A stretch of DNA of 64,000 nt from JAJDGF01 sp031549325 (GTDB lineage Bacteria; Bacillota; Clostridia; Christensenellales; Aristaeellaceae). This document shows positions 52,779 to 61,157 of the stretch, one piece after another (the stretch's first letter is position 1; each line of letters starts with the position of its first letter). The notes under the pieces are model-generated. The model saw only the letters and a program-made list of their open reading frames with translations, ran no database searches and was not told the DNA's origin. Location of the stretch: the NCBI GenBank assembly GCA_031549325.1, contig JAVBQA010000058.1:10078-74077 (forward strand). The letters are read 5' to 3'. Made by a program: the position numbers and the translations under genes.

Positions 52779-52806
52779 CTCCATGCACAAAAAAATTTGC
52801 CCTTCC

Positions 52807-53028
52807 TCATTTGACCTCGATCATTTCCGCGTCCTGCCTGCGGATGGTCAACTCATAGCCGCGCACGTTGATTTCCACCGGATCGCCCAGCGGCGCGACT
52901 TTGCGCACGTATACCTCGACGTCTTTGGTGATGCCCATGTCCATGATCCGCCGTTTCACCGGCCCCTCGCCGTGCAGCTTCACGACCTTCAGCGTGTCCC
53001 CGATTTTAGCGTCTTTCAGCGTTTTCAT
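52807..53028 (-). CDS. feoA: FeoA protein (second copy)
   Basis: 73 residues, an SH3-like small protein: MKTLKDAKIGDTLKVVKLHG, then VKRRIMDMGITKDVEVYV. GGGGAGG lies ahead of the ATG. FeoA proteins bind or modulate FeoB in the cytoplasm. It lies 19 bases after the other feoA and 70 before feoB. Confidence 0.93.
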   Translation of the reverse strand: MKTLKDAKIGDTLKVVKLHGEGPVKRRIMDMGITKDVEVYVRKVAPLGDPVEINVRGYELTIRRQDAEMIEVK

Positions 53029-53047
53029 GTTGCCCCTCCCCGCATGA

Positions 53048-53260
53048 TTAGTCGATGAAGATCTTGCTCGCCATCTCGCGGCTGATCGCCACGCGGCTCT
53101 GCTTGACGTTCACAATCAGATTCCCGCCATTCTCCGCCACCACGGTGACCGAGCCGCCCGGTACGAACCCCAGGTTTTCCAGGTGCAGCCGCAGCTGCGG
53201 ATTCCCACCCACCTTGCGGATCATGCTCTCCTCCCCAACATTGGCCAGCGCCAGCGGCAT
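53048..53260 (-). CDS. feoA: FeoA protein (first copy)
   Basis: 70 residues from the ATG at 53260; a GTG just ahead at 53263 is an equally possible start given GGGAGG upstream. SH3-like pattern MIRKVGGNPQLRLHLENLGF and VPGGSVTVVAENGGNLIVNV, quite different from the second copy. Two divergent FeoA proteins before FeoB are common in clostridia, where each may bind a different face of FeoB. First gene of the feo operon. Confidence 0.92.
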   Translation of the reverse strand: MPLALANVGEESMIRKVGGNPQLRLHLENLGFVPGGSVTVVAENGGNLIVNVKQSRVAISREMASKIFID

Positions 53261-53292
53261 CACAGCTCATCCTCCCTTGTGCACCCCACGCA

Positions 53293-53317
53293 TTAGTCTT
53301 ATCTAACCAATAGTTAG
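53293..53317 (-). promoter_or_regulatory. Iron box 4 (double) at the feo promoter
   Basis: TTAGTCTTATCTAA (53293-53306) is followed immediately by the inverted repeat CTAAC-CAATA-GTTAG (53303-53317). The pair reaches into the -10 of the feo promoter, so binding would block initiation when iron is sufficient. Confidence 0.7.
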
Positions 53318-53344
53318 TTTACACTCACTACCGCTTCTTGTCAA
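53316..53344 (-). promoter_or_regulatory. Promoter of the feo operon
   Basis: On the minus strand, -35 TTGACA (complement of 53339-53344) and -10 TAAACT (complement of 53316-53321) with a 17-base spacer, about 55 bases before the first feoA. Confidence 0.85.
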
Positions 53345-53633
53345 TCCCTCTTCATGTTATACGAATGAAAAACTTTCATGCCTCCAAAGAAATGAAAAAT
53401 CCATTCCCCTGCAGGAAACTGAGCGGGGAACTGAGGCGGTGCATGGCGGCGCTGTTTTTGCGGCGGTTTTTCACGGCAGAGGTCAGGACCCTGCCGCTCA
53501 CACAGGCGCGCAGGGCTCCTTTCGTTTTCCCGTAAACACATGGCCGCTTTCTTGCATACTATGCGTCAGGCTCAAAAGCCCGTGCATGCCTTTGTTCGCC
53601 TGCACCATACAAATCGTTAAGGAGCAATGCACA
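53345..53633. other. Intergenic stretch without a recognisable gene
   Basis: About 290 bases between the feo promoter and the small plus-strand gene. Short open frames exist on both strands, but none has both a ribosome site and a recognisable product. A plausible but weak -10 (CATACT near 53557) may serve the following gene. Confidence 0.4.
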
Positions 53634-53963
53634 ATGTGCAATTACCATCCGAACCATCGCTTTCCGCCTTCTCGTTGCAGACCGCGCAGATTTGTGATGC
53701 TCAGCGGCACTGTGATCGGCGTAAACGGCAGCCTCGCACCCGGATTCTCTCTAGAGTACACGGTCGACGGTCAGCGCTTTATGACCACGACGGACGCGTT
53801 GGGCAATTACGAAATCACCGTGCCCCGCGGATCGGTCGTGACAATCATTCCAAGGCCCTTGTTGGGCGTAACGGTCTCTCCGATGGGCTATGACCTGGGC
53901 TGTGTGTGCAATGATGAGTCGGGACTCGATTTTTCGCTGCGCGTCATCGGCCCCATGATCTAA
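53634..53963 (+). CDS. Small carboxypeptidase-regulatory-like (beta-sandwich) protein
   Basis: 109 residues from the ATG at 53634, with AAGGAG 9 bases upstream. The longer frame would add 65 residues without a ribosome site. The N-terminus is short, with Cys, His, Pro and Arg (MCNYHPNHRFPPSRCRPRR). A single CarboxypepD_reg-like domain follows: LSGTVIGVNGSLAPGFSLEY, TTTDALGNYEITVPRGSVV, and IIPRPLLG. No signal peptide or membrane segment is visible. Followed by a good terminator, so it is a single-gene unit. Function unknown; such modules usually sit inside larger surface proteins, so a free-standing copy is odd. Confidence 0.75.
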   Translation: MCNYHPNHRFPPSRCRPRRFVMLSGTVIGVNGSLAPGFSLEYTVDGQRFMTTTDALGNYEITVPRGSVVTIIPRPLLGVTVSPMGYDLGCVCNDESGLDFSLRVIGPMI

Positions 53964-53973
53964 AGCACAACTT

Positions 53974-54008
53974 GCCGCCCGCGCGCCATCATCACGCGGG
54001 CGGCTTTT
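53974..54008 (+). terminator. Terminator of the small beta-sandwich gene
   Basis: GCCGCCCGCG (53974-53983) and CGCGGGCGGC (53995-54004) followed by TTTT, 11 bases after the stop codon. Confidence 0.88.
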
Positions 54009-54101
54009 CCTGACCACCGTCCTGTTTTCATGCACGGCCGGGTTCGCCTCAAAGGCGGACATGCACCGCTTCCTGCGGCGCTGAGCGCGGCGTGCTGAGC
54101 G

Positions 54102-54147
54102 AAAAAAAAAGACCGCACCCCGCCGACGCTATGTCGGCGAGGTGCGG
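54102..54147 (-). terminator. Terminator of the alpha/beta hydrolase gene
   Basis: On the minus strand a 14-bp stem with one bulge (arms 54113-54127 and 54133-54147) is followed by nine T residues (complement of 54102-54110), 34 bases after the hydrolase stop. Confidence 0.92.
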
Positions 54148-54180
54148 CGGCGCAAATGCGTAGCTTCCGAAGTGCCGGAA

Positions 54181-55068
54181 TTACTCGGCGCTTGTGAGCT
54201 GTACGCCGAAGAAATCGGCCGTGCCGTTGACCACGGTGTTCAACACATCGGTTTTTTCGCTGTAGAAACCGTAGCTATGGCTGTCGCCCGTGGCATCAAT
54301 CAGGGTGGCGTTGTCGCCGAAGGCCGCGGCGACGCCCTTGGACACATCGGCAGTCACCACAGGATCATCGTCAGCATACATCACCAACACCGGGCCTTCG
54401 AACGCCTTCGCGGCATCCTCCGCCTGGTTCTCGCGGGACTCCAAGTCCTCAAACCACTGCTTGCTCAGCTCCTGCACCTGGCCGTATGCGGTGGTGTGGG
54501 TAACGAATCCCTTTTCCGCGGCCTCGGCCTTGAGGTCTTCCCAGCTGCTCTCGCCGCTGCCGAACGAAACTTTCATGTCGCTGACGCCCGGGGCGAGCAA
54601 TGCGACCGCTTTCACGTTCGGGATGGCCATATCGGCCAGCAGTTCCAGCGTGATGCGCCCACCCATGCTGTATCCGAACAGCCCGATCTGGTTCTCATCA
54701 ATGGGGTAGTTGGCCAGCGTGTACGTCAGCGCGTTCTGCACGTCTTGCTTCATATTGCTCATGCAGTTCAGCTGGAAGCTCTCGGCGCTCTCACCGCAGC
54801 CCGGGAAATCCATGCGGACGCTGGCGATGCCCTTCGCAGCCAACGCATCCGCAATCGCGCCAAAGCCGATATTCTCGTCCTTACTGCCGCCGTGACCGTG
54901 CGACATCACGACCAACGGGCACTTCTCGCCGTCTTTGAGTTCGGGCATCGTCACAATCGCGGGGACCTTGACATCGCGCGAATCGTAGGTGAGCTTTGTT
55001 CCTTCGGCGAACGCGACAGCGCTCGTCATCAACACCAGTGCCAGCAACAGACAGACCAATTTCCTCAT
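54181..55068 (-). CDS. Secreted alpha/beta hydrolase
   Basis: 295 residues from the ATG at 55068, 8 bases after GGAGGG. The signal peptide MRKLVCLLLALVLMTSAVAF ends AEG, without a lipobox. Alpha/beta hydrolase pattern: oxyanion region SHGHGGSKDEN, nucleophile elbow GYSMGG, later Asp (YADDDPV) and His (ATGDSHSYG). The dienelactone-hydrolase/acyl-esterase group is the closest I recognise. An esterase for acetyl or feruloyl groups on pectin would suit the locus, but this is inference. Own promoter and terminator. Confidence 0.82.
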   Translation of the reverse strand: MRKLVCLLLALVLMTSAVAFAEGTKLTYDSRDVKVPAIVTMPELKDGEKCPLVVMSHGHGGSKDENIGFGAIADALAAKGIASVRMDFPGCGESAESFQLNCMSNMKQDVQNALTYTLANYPIDENQIGLFGYSMGGRITLELLADMAIPNVKAVALLAPGVSDMKVSFGSGESSWEDLKAEAAEKGFVTHTTAYGQVQELSKQWFEDLESRENQAEDAAKAFEGPVLVMYADDDPVVTADVSKGVAAAFGDNATLIDATGDSHSYGFYSEKTDVLNTVVNGTADFFGVQLTSAE

Positions 55069-55125
55069 GTGGTAATCCCTCCAGTTCTTCGATTGAGCAT
55101 GTGCGACCGCAGCGTGCCCATGATT

Positions 55126-55154
55126 AGTGTACACAAAAAATATTATGATTGCAA
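55126..55154 (-). promoter_or_regulatory. Promoter of the hydrolase gene
   Basis: On the minus strand, -35 TTGCAA (complement of 55149-55154) and -10 TACACT (complement of 55126-55131) with a 17-base spacer, about 60 bases before the ATG. Confidence 0.7.
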
Positions 55155-55360
55155 GAGGTGTTACATGAACGAGTCTTTGCGCGATCTTGCTGTGTCACAT
55201 AATGCAATCGCGGCGCTCTCCCCTCGCGTAATCACCCGTCATCTTTCGCAGTCTCGCCCTAAAACTTCTTGACGTTCTTCGCGCCATTCTTGCAAAATCC
55301 GCTTTAACGCCGCAACCAGGCTCGTATAAAAATGATTATATAAAGAATAATTCACAGCTA

Positions 55361-55389
55361 TTGCGTGTGGATTGTTAATGGATTATAAT
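55361..55389 (+). promoter_or_regulatory. Promoter of the GH106-like/Opp operon
   Basis: TTGCGT (55361-55366) and consensus TATAAT (55384-55389) with a 17-base spacer, about 90 bases before the TTG start of the first gene. Confidence 0.8.
55374..55386 (+). promoter_or_regulatory. Candidate operator overlapping the -10
   Basis: GTTAATGGATTAT is identical to the complement of 30125-30137 near the arabinofuranoside operon start. Here it covers the spacer and part of the -10, a repressor position. Confidence 0.45.
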
Positions 55390-55478
55390 GACACTGTTGC
55401 GTTCGTCTGGCATCACCGTCATCCGTCGACTTGACTTGACAGACGAAGGCAATTTATGTTACTGGGGAGGGACGCAAA

Positions 55479-58217
55479 TTGGCGATTCTGGAACGGTTGC
55501 TCAATCCCTCGAAGGAAGCACGCGGATGGACGCGTTGGTGGTGGTACGGCTGCGCGGTGACGCGCGAGGACATCGACATCCAGCTTGCCGAGATGGCCAA
55601 AGCACACATCGGCGGCGTGGAGATTCAGGTCACCTATCCGCTCGACTACGACGAGCGCGCGGCGCACCGGCACATCGAATTTTTCTCCCCCGCTTTTTTT
55701 GAGATCCTGGCGTATCTCGTCGAATCCGCGAAACGACACGACATGATGGTGGATCTTACGCTGGGTTCGGGCTGGCCTTTTGGCGGGCCGTTCATCACCC
55801 AGGACATGGCGCCCGTGTCGCTGATGCCGTTTTCGCATGACGCGCAGGGCCCCACGAACTTTTCTTTCGATTATACTTGCGTGCTGCCCGGCGACATCGT
55901 GCGGTGCGTGCTGGTACGCATTGAAAACGGCGTGCTGCAAGCGGACTCGGCACGTGATGTGACCGACCATCTGCGCGACGTAGAACTGTATGGCTGGCCT
56001 TGGGGGTCCAAGCTCGACAACGTTCCCGTGCCCGAGGGCGCGCACCGCATTTTCACGTTTGTCGCGAGCCGCTACCGCCAGCAGGTGGGCGTGCCCGCGC
56101 CGGGCATGGCCGGTCACGCGATTGATCATTGCCGCAAGGACGTGTGTAACCTATATTTTCACACCATGGGCGATGCCTTGATTGAGAAACTCGGGCGCGA
56201 TGCGATTCACGCATTTTTCTGCGACTCCATCGAACTGGGCGGCAACAACTGGACCGGCCCGCTGCTGGACGAATTCGCCCAACGGCGCGGCTACGAACTC
56301 ACGCCCTACCTGCCCGCACTGTGGGCGGACATGGGCGATGTGACGCCACGCGTGCGCTACGATTACTACAAGACGTTTTCAGAGCTGACGCTGGAGAATT
56401 TCTTTGGCAATTTTGCCGAGCACTGCGAGCGCTGGGGCGTGAAATCGCGCGTGCAGGCGCACGGCATCTGGGCGGACATTCTCAAGGCTTACGGCGTGGC
56501 GCACATCCCGGAGGGCGAGACCTTCGGCGCGCACGACCGCTATGATGTGAACACCACCCACCGGCGGCTCGCGGTTTCAGCGGGGCTTGTGTATGGCCGG
56601 CCGATCGTGTCTAATGAGAGCTTCACCTGGCTTCGCATGCCGCGCTTTCTGGAGACGCCAGAGATGGTCAAGCGCGCAGCGGATGCGATCTTCATGGACG
56701 GCGTCAACCGCATCGTGAACCATGGCTGGTCGTACTCGCCCCGCGACGTCGAAGCGCCGGGCTGGCCGTTCTACGCGTCGTCCATGCTGTCTATGAACAA
56801 CACCTGGTGGCCTTACTATGCCGAGTTGGGCGCGTACATCCAGCGCGTGTCGGCGCTGATGCAGGCGGCCGCGCCGCATTCGGAAGTGGCGGTATACCTG
56901 CCGCAGGCGGATGTCTGGTCGGATTCGCCCATGGCGGAGCTGCACATGTGCATGAAGCTGGACGAGTACCTGGGCCACGACGCCATGAACCTGCTGCAGC
57001 GCCAAGGGTATTGGTTCACCTACGTCAATGACGAGGCGCTGACCAGCGGGGTAATGACACAAGACGGCCTGCGCATCGGCGAAAACACCTACAAGGCGTG
57101 CCTGCTCATCCAGTCCACGCGGCTGCCGCCGGACACAGCCAGGGCGCTGGACGCGTTCGTGCGCGGGGGCGGCAGGCTGGTCGCCGCGCCGACCTATCCC
57201 CGGCGGAGCGTTGGGATGATCGACGCGGAGCACAACGACGCAGTCGTCGCCAATCTTATGGACGCGCTGCTGGACAAGCCAGCCGGCGCGTGGCACCCAG
57301 TGGGGTCGGGGGCGGCGGCCCGCGCGGAAACCGTGGGCCAGCCGGTGGTGGATCTGCTGGATGCGGCGCTCACCCCCGATTTACGCTCGGACTGCAGCGA
57401 GGATCTGGGCTACATCCGGCGCGACATCGATGGCGCACCCAGCTACTTCATCGCCAACATCGCCGCCAAGCCGCGCATCTCCGAGCTCTCGCTGCCCCAT
57501 GCTGGCGCGGGATTTCGTATCGTAGACGCGCTAACGCTGCGGGACATCCGGCCGCTGGCGGTTTCGGACGAGGCGGGTCGGCTCGTCATCACGCTGGCGC
57601 TCAGCGAGAACCAGTCGTTCTTCTTGGAGATCGGCGCCATAGATGGTTCTCGTCCCGATTGCGCGGCCCGTGCGCAGGATCGCGATGTGATGCGCATCGG
57701 GAACTGGTCGATCCAGGCCGGAGGCCAGCTTCTGGCGGAAGCACTGCCTTCCCCGATTGGCTGGCAGACCTTCGAAGCCTCGAAGTATCACAGCGGCGAG
57801 GGCGTCTACGCAGCGGTCTTTTTGCTGCCCCAACTCCCCGTTGGCGCGCTGTTCCTTGGGTTTGGGCGCGTGGACTGCTGCTGCGAAGTGTTCATCAACG
57901 GCCAGTCTGTAGGCACAATCTGGAAAGCGCCCTTTGAAATTGAGGTCACGCGCTGGATTGCGCCCGGCGAGAACCTGGTCGAGGTGCGCGCGGTCAACAC
58001 CTGGTTCAACGCGTTTTTCAATCCGGAGCGCGACGAGCCGGTAGAAGAGAGGCCCGTGGTGGACGAATGGCCCTACTTCAGCCGCGTGGTTGACGTGCCG
58101 CGCCAGCGGCGCGTTTATGGCTGGCGCGAGCGAGCCATGATCGATTCTGTGCAACCCTCCGGGTTGGATGGCGCGGTGCGGCTGTTCACGCGCGCAGCGG
58201 AAGGAGAAGCGACGTGA
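55479..58217 (+). CDS. GH106-like glycoside hydrolase
   Basis: 912 residues from a TTG at 55479 that has GGGGAGGG 7 bases upstream. N-terminal TRWWWYGCAVTREDI and HIGGVEIQVTYPL match the GH106-like start; catalytic half with FFCDSIELGGNNW and a long stretch around NRIVNHGWSYSPRDVEAPGW; a galactose-binding-like beta-sandwich at about 790-860 (INGQSVGTIWKAPFEI). No signal peptide, so cytoplasmic. Overlaps the next gene by four bases (GTGA), so enzyme and importer are tightly coupled. The substrate is probably a rhamnose-containing oligosaccharide. Confidence 0.85.
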   Translation: MAILERLLNPSKEARGWTRWWWYGCAVTREDIDIQLAEMAKAHIGGVEIQVTYPLDYDERAAHRHIEFFSPAFFEILAYLVESAKRHDMMVDLTLGSGWPFGGPFITQDMAPVSLMPFSHDAQGPTNFSFDYTCVLPGDIVRCVLVRIENGVLQADSARDVTDHLRDVELYGWPWGSKLDNVPVPEGAHRIFTFVASRYRQQVGVPAPGMAGHAIDHCRKDVCNLYFHTMGDALIEKLGRDAIHAFFCDSIELGGNNWTGPLLDEFAQRRGYELTPYLPALWADMGDVTPRVRYDYYKTFSELTLENFFGNFAEHCERWGVKSRVQAHGIWADILKAYGVAHIPEGETFGAHDRYDVNTTHRRLAVSAGLVYGRPIVSNESFTWLRMPRFLETPEMVKRAADAIFMDGVNRIVNHGWSYSPRDVEAPGWPFYASSMLSMNNTWWPYYAELGAYIQRVSALMQAAAPHSEVAVYLPQADVWSDSPMAELHMCMKLDEYLGHDAMNLLQRQGYWFTYVNDEALTSGVMTQDGLRIGENTYKACLLIQSTRLPPDTARALDAFVRGGGRLVAAPTYPRRSVGMIDAEHNDAVVANLMDALLDKPAGAWHPVGSGAAARAETVGQPVVDLLDAALTPDLRSDCSEDLGYIRRDIDGAPSYFIANIAAKPRISELSLPHAGAGFRIVDALTLRDIRPLAVSDEAGRLVITLALSENQSFFLEIGAIDGSRPDCAARAQDRDVMRIGNWSIQAGGQLLAEALPSPIGWQTFEASKYHSGEGVYAAVFLLPQLPVGALFLGFGRVDCCCEVFINGQSVGTIWKAPFEIEVTRWIAPGENLVEVRAVNTWFNAFFNPERDEPVEERPVVDEWPYFSRVVDVPRQRRVYGWRERAMIDSVQPSGLDGAVRLFTRAAEGEAT

Positions 58218-59206
58218 CAAGATACATCGCAAACCGGCTCTTGTTGTGCCTGGTGTCTCTGGTGGTCATCATCACCATCACTTTTTTCCTGATGCACGCG
58301 ATTCCGGGCGGCCCGTTCGACATGGCCAGCCTGACCCAGTTTTCCGCCAAGGTGCGCGAGAACATGATCGCCAAATTCGGCCTAGAGAAGCCGCTGATCG
58401 GGCAGTATTTCCAGTTCTGGGTAAACCTGTTCCGCGGTGATTTGGGCGTTTCCATTTCCTACTATCCGCGCACGGTGAACGCGGTGATCGCGCGCGAGCT
58501 GCCGGTCACCTCGAAGCTGGGGTTATGCGCGCTGATCGTGGTGCTGGTCGTGGGCATCGGCACGGGCATATACGCCGCGCTGCGCCAGAACAAGTGGCAG
58601 GACACACTGGTCAAGATGATCACACCGCTGCTGATCACGGTTCCGTCCTTCGTGCTGTGCACGCTGTTGATCTACGTGCTGGGCGTTAAGTTGGGCGACT
58701 GGGGCAAGGCCATCGGCCCGATCGACATCGCCGGGCAGACCGTGCGCATACAAGGACTGCCATTCATGCGGCTGGAGTCCGGCTGGCACTATGTGCTGCC
58801 GGTGCTGGCGCTTTCGTTCGGACAGATTCCGTTCCTGTCGCGGCTGGCGCGCAGCTCGCTGCTGGACGTGGTGCGCCAGGATTACATCCGAACCGCCCGC
58901 GCGAAGGGGCTGCCGCGCAGCATGGTCATCTACAAGCACGCCATGAAGAACGCGCTGTTGCCCATCATCACGTTCGTGGGACCGCTGATCATCGCCCTGA
59001 TCACCAGCGGCTCGATGGTGGTCGAAAAAATGTTCGCCATTCCGGGCATCGGCGGCGAGATGGTCAAGGCCATCGGCAACCGCGATTACCCGATGATCTT
59101 GGGGCTGACGATGTTCTACAGCATCATCATGGTGGCGGCGTATCTGGTGATCGACATCATCTACGCGCTGCTTGATCCCCGGATCAAGCTGACGAACAAA
59201 TCATGA
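58214..59206 (+). CDS. Opp/Dpp-type ABC transporter permease B
   Basis: 330 residues from a GTG at 58214 with AAGGAG upstream. DppB/OppB pattern: N-terminal MTRYIANRLLLCLVSLVVI, six membrane helices, and the EAA-like loop VRQDYIRTARAKGLPRSMVI. In an operon with an intracellular glycosidase, this family often imports oligosaccharides, not peptides. Confidence 0.92.
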   Translation: MTRYIANRLLLCLVSLVVIITITFFLMHAIPGGPFDMASLTQFSAKVRENMIAKFGLEKPLIGQYFQFWVNLFRGDLGVSISYYPRTVNAVIARELPVTSKLGLCALIVVLVVGIGTGIYAALRQNKWQDTLVKMITPLLITVPSFVLCTLLIYVLGVKLGDWGKAIGPIDIAGQTVRIQGLPFMRLESGWHYVLPVLALSFGQIPFLSRLARSSLLDVVRQDYIRTARAKGLPRSMVIYKHAMKNALLPIITFVGPLIIALITSGSMVVEKMFAIPGIGGEMVKAIGNRDYPMILGLTMFYSIIMVAAYLVIDIIYALLDPRIKLTNKS

Positions 59207-60156
59207 GGAGAGCGAGAAGCACAATGCAAAGCCAACCGATGGACCGCTTGCCGGACGAGCTGTTTCAAGACCTCCCCAGCGAAGAGCGCAAACTGAACCA
59301 GATCACACGCCCGTCCGTCTCCTACGGGCAGGATGCCTGGCGGCGCTTCCGCAAGAGCAAACCCGCGATGATCGGCGCGCTGGTTGTGACGCTGCTGGTG
59401 CTGGCGGCGCTGTTCGCCGACGTGATCACCCCCTATTCGTACTACGAGCAAGACCTGAATTCCGTCAACATCGGGCCGTCTTCAGAGCACTGGTTTGGCC
59501 AGGACAACTTCGGGCGCGATGTGCTGACGCGTGTGATCTACGGCGCCCGTATCTCCTTGACGGTGGGATTCTCCACGGCGCTGTTCACGATGGTGATCGG
59601 CATCCTGTACGGCGGCGTCTCAGGCTACGCGGGCGGCCGCGTGGATACGATCATGATGCGCATTCTGGAGGTGCTGCTGGGCGTGCCCAACATGTTGGTT
59701 CTGATCCTGCTGATGGTGGTCATGGGCGCGGGCATGTGGCCGATTATTCTGGCGATGGGACTCACGTCCTGGACCAGCATGGCGCGCATGGTGCGCGCGG
59801 AGGTGATGCGTCTGCGTGAGCAGGAGTTCGTGCTGGCGGCACACGTGATGGGCGTTTCCAACTGGCGGATTCTGATTCGGCATCTGGTGCCCAACGCCAT
59901 CGGCACGATCCTGGTAAACCTCACATTCATCATCCCCAGCGCGATCTTCTCCGAGGCGTTCCTGTCGTTCCTAGGGCTGGGCGTGTCCGCGCCGATGGCT
60001 TCCTGGGGCGTGCTGGCGTCGGACTCGCTGCAACTGTTCATGACCTACCCTTACCAGTTGCTGTTTCCATCCGCGGCGATCATGATCACGATCCTATCAT
60101 TCAACTACCTGGGCGACGGTTTGCGTGACGCGCTGGACCCCAAGATGCGACGGTAA
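59203..60156 (+). CDS. Opp/Dpp-type ABC transporter permease C
   Basis: 317 residues if started at the ATG overlapping the previous stop (ATGA); the ATG at 59224 (MQSQPMDRL) has GAGGAG upstream at 12-13 bases and is also possible. DppC/OppC pattern: N-terminal cytoplasmic extension of about 60 residues, then helices and the loop REQEFVLAAHVMGVSNWRIL. Forms the channel with the B subunit. Confidence 0.92.
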   Translation: MRRARSTMQSQPMDRLPDELFQDLPSEERKLNQITRPSVSYGQDAWRRFRKSKPAMIGALVVTLLVLAALFADVITPYSYYEQDLNSVNIGPSSEHWFGQDNFGRDVLTRVIYGARISLTVGFSTALFTMVIGILYGGVSGYAGGRVDTIMMRILEVLLGVPNMLVLILLMVVMGAGMWPIILAMGLTSWTSMARMVRAEVMRLREQEFVLAAHVMGVSNWRILIRHLVPNAIGTILVNLTFIIPSAIFSEAFLSFLGLGVSAPMASWGVLASDSLQLFMTYPYQLLFPSAAIMITILSFNYLGDGLRDALDPKMRR

Positions 60157-60167
60157 GGAGGCTGCCC

Positions 60168-61157
60168 GTGAGTTTGTTAGAAGTAAAGGACCTCTATACC
60201 TCGTTTTACACGCACGTGGGCGAAGTGCAGGCGGTGCGCGGCGTGTCGCTGCATGTCGGGCGCGGCGAGACGGTGGGCATCGTGGGCGAAAGCGGCTGCG
60301 GCAAGTCCGTCACGATGATGTCGATGATGGGCCTGCTGGAGGACACCGGCAGGATCAAGTCGGGCAGCATCCTGTTCGACGGCGTGGACATCGCGGGCTA
60401 TAGCGACAAGAAACTGGAGAAGCTGCGCGGCAACGAGATGTCCATGATCTTCCAGGACCCAATGACCAGCCTGGATCCGATCTTTTCCATCGGAGACCAG
60501 ATGATCGAGCACCAGTTGATCCACAAAAAGATTTCCCGCCGGGAAGCCCAAACGCGCGCGCTGGAGATGTTCGCGCGCGTGGGCATCGCCGAGCCGGAAA
60601 GGCGTCTCACGCAGTACCCGCACGAGTTCTCGGGCGGCATGCGCCAGCGCGTAATGATCGCCATGGCGCTGGTCACGCAGCCGAGGCTGCTGATTGCGGA
60701 CGAGCCCACCACTGCGCTGGACGTCACCATCCAGGCGCAGATACTGTCCATCCTGAAGGACATCAACAAGACGCTCGGCACCGCCACCATCCTGATCACG
60801 CACGACCTGGGCGTGGTCGCCGACATCACCACGCGCATGTACGTGATGTATGGCGGCATCATCATTGAGGAAGGCCCGACGGCTTCAATCTACGAGAATC
60901 CGTCGCATCCTTACACGTGCGGCTTGCTCAAAAGCGTGCCCAACCCCGACAAGATCACGCCAGAGCGCCTGGTGCCCATCGAGGGCCAGCCGCCGGATTT
61001 GTTCAAGCCGCCGCTGGGCTGCCCATTTTGCGCGCGCTGTGACCGCGCGATGCGCGTGTGCGCCGAAAAGCCCGCGCCCTGGTATGAGATGGGCGACGGC
61101 CACCGCGCCGCCTGCTGGCGCCACCACCCGAGCGCGAAGGGGGGAATCGCCAAATGA
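60168..61157 (+). CDS. Opp/Dpp-type ABC transporter ATPase D
   Basis: 329 residues from a GTG with AAGGAGG upstream. Walker A GESGCGKS, Q-loop FQDPMTSLDPI, signature FSGGMRQRV, Walker B LLIADEPTTALDVT, and a C-terminal Cys-rich oligopeptide-ATPase tail (CPFCARCDRAMRVC) that in this family can hold an iron-sulfur cluster. Pairs with the F subunit whose ATG overlaps its stop (ATGA). Confidence 0.94.
   Translation: MSLLEVKDLYTSFYTHVGEVQAVRGVSLHVGRGETVGIVGESGCGKSVTMMSMMGLLEDTGRIKSGSILFDGVDIAGYSDKKLEKLRGNEMSMIFQDPMTSLDPIFSIGDQMIEHQLIHKKISRREAQTRALEMFARVGIAEPERRLTQYPHEFSGGMRQRVMIAMALVTQPRLLIADEPTTALDVTIQAQILSILKDINKTLGTATILITHDLGVVADITTRMYVMYGGIIIEEGPTASIYENPSHPYTCGLLKSVPNPDKITPERLVPIEGQPPDLFKPPLGCPFCARCDRAMRVCAEKPAPWYEMGDGHRAACWRHHPSAKGGIAK

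Noticed and set aside
55165..55272. 35-codon plus-strand small ORF with AGAGGTG upstream
   Set aside because: The ribosome site is only about 4 bases from the ATG, the product has no recognisable feature and no promoter points to it.
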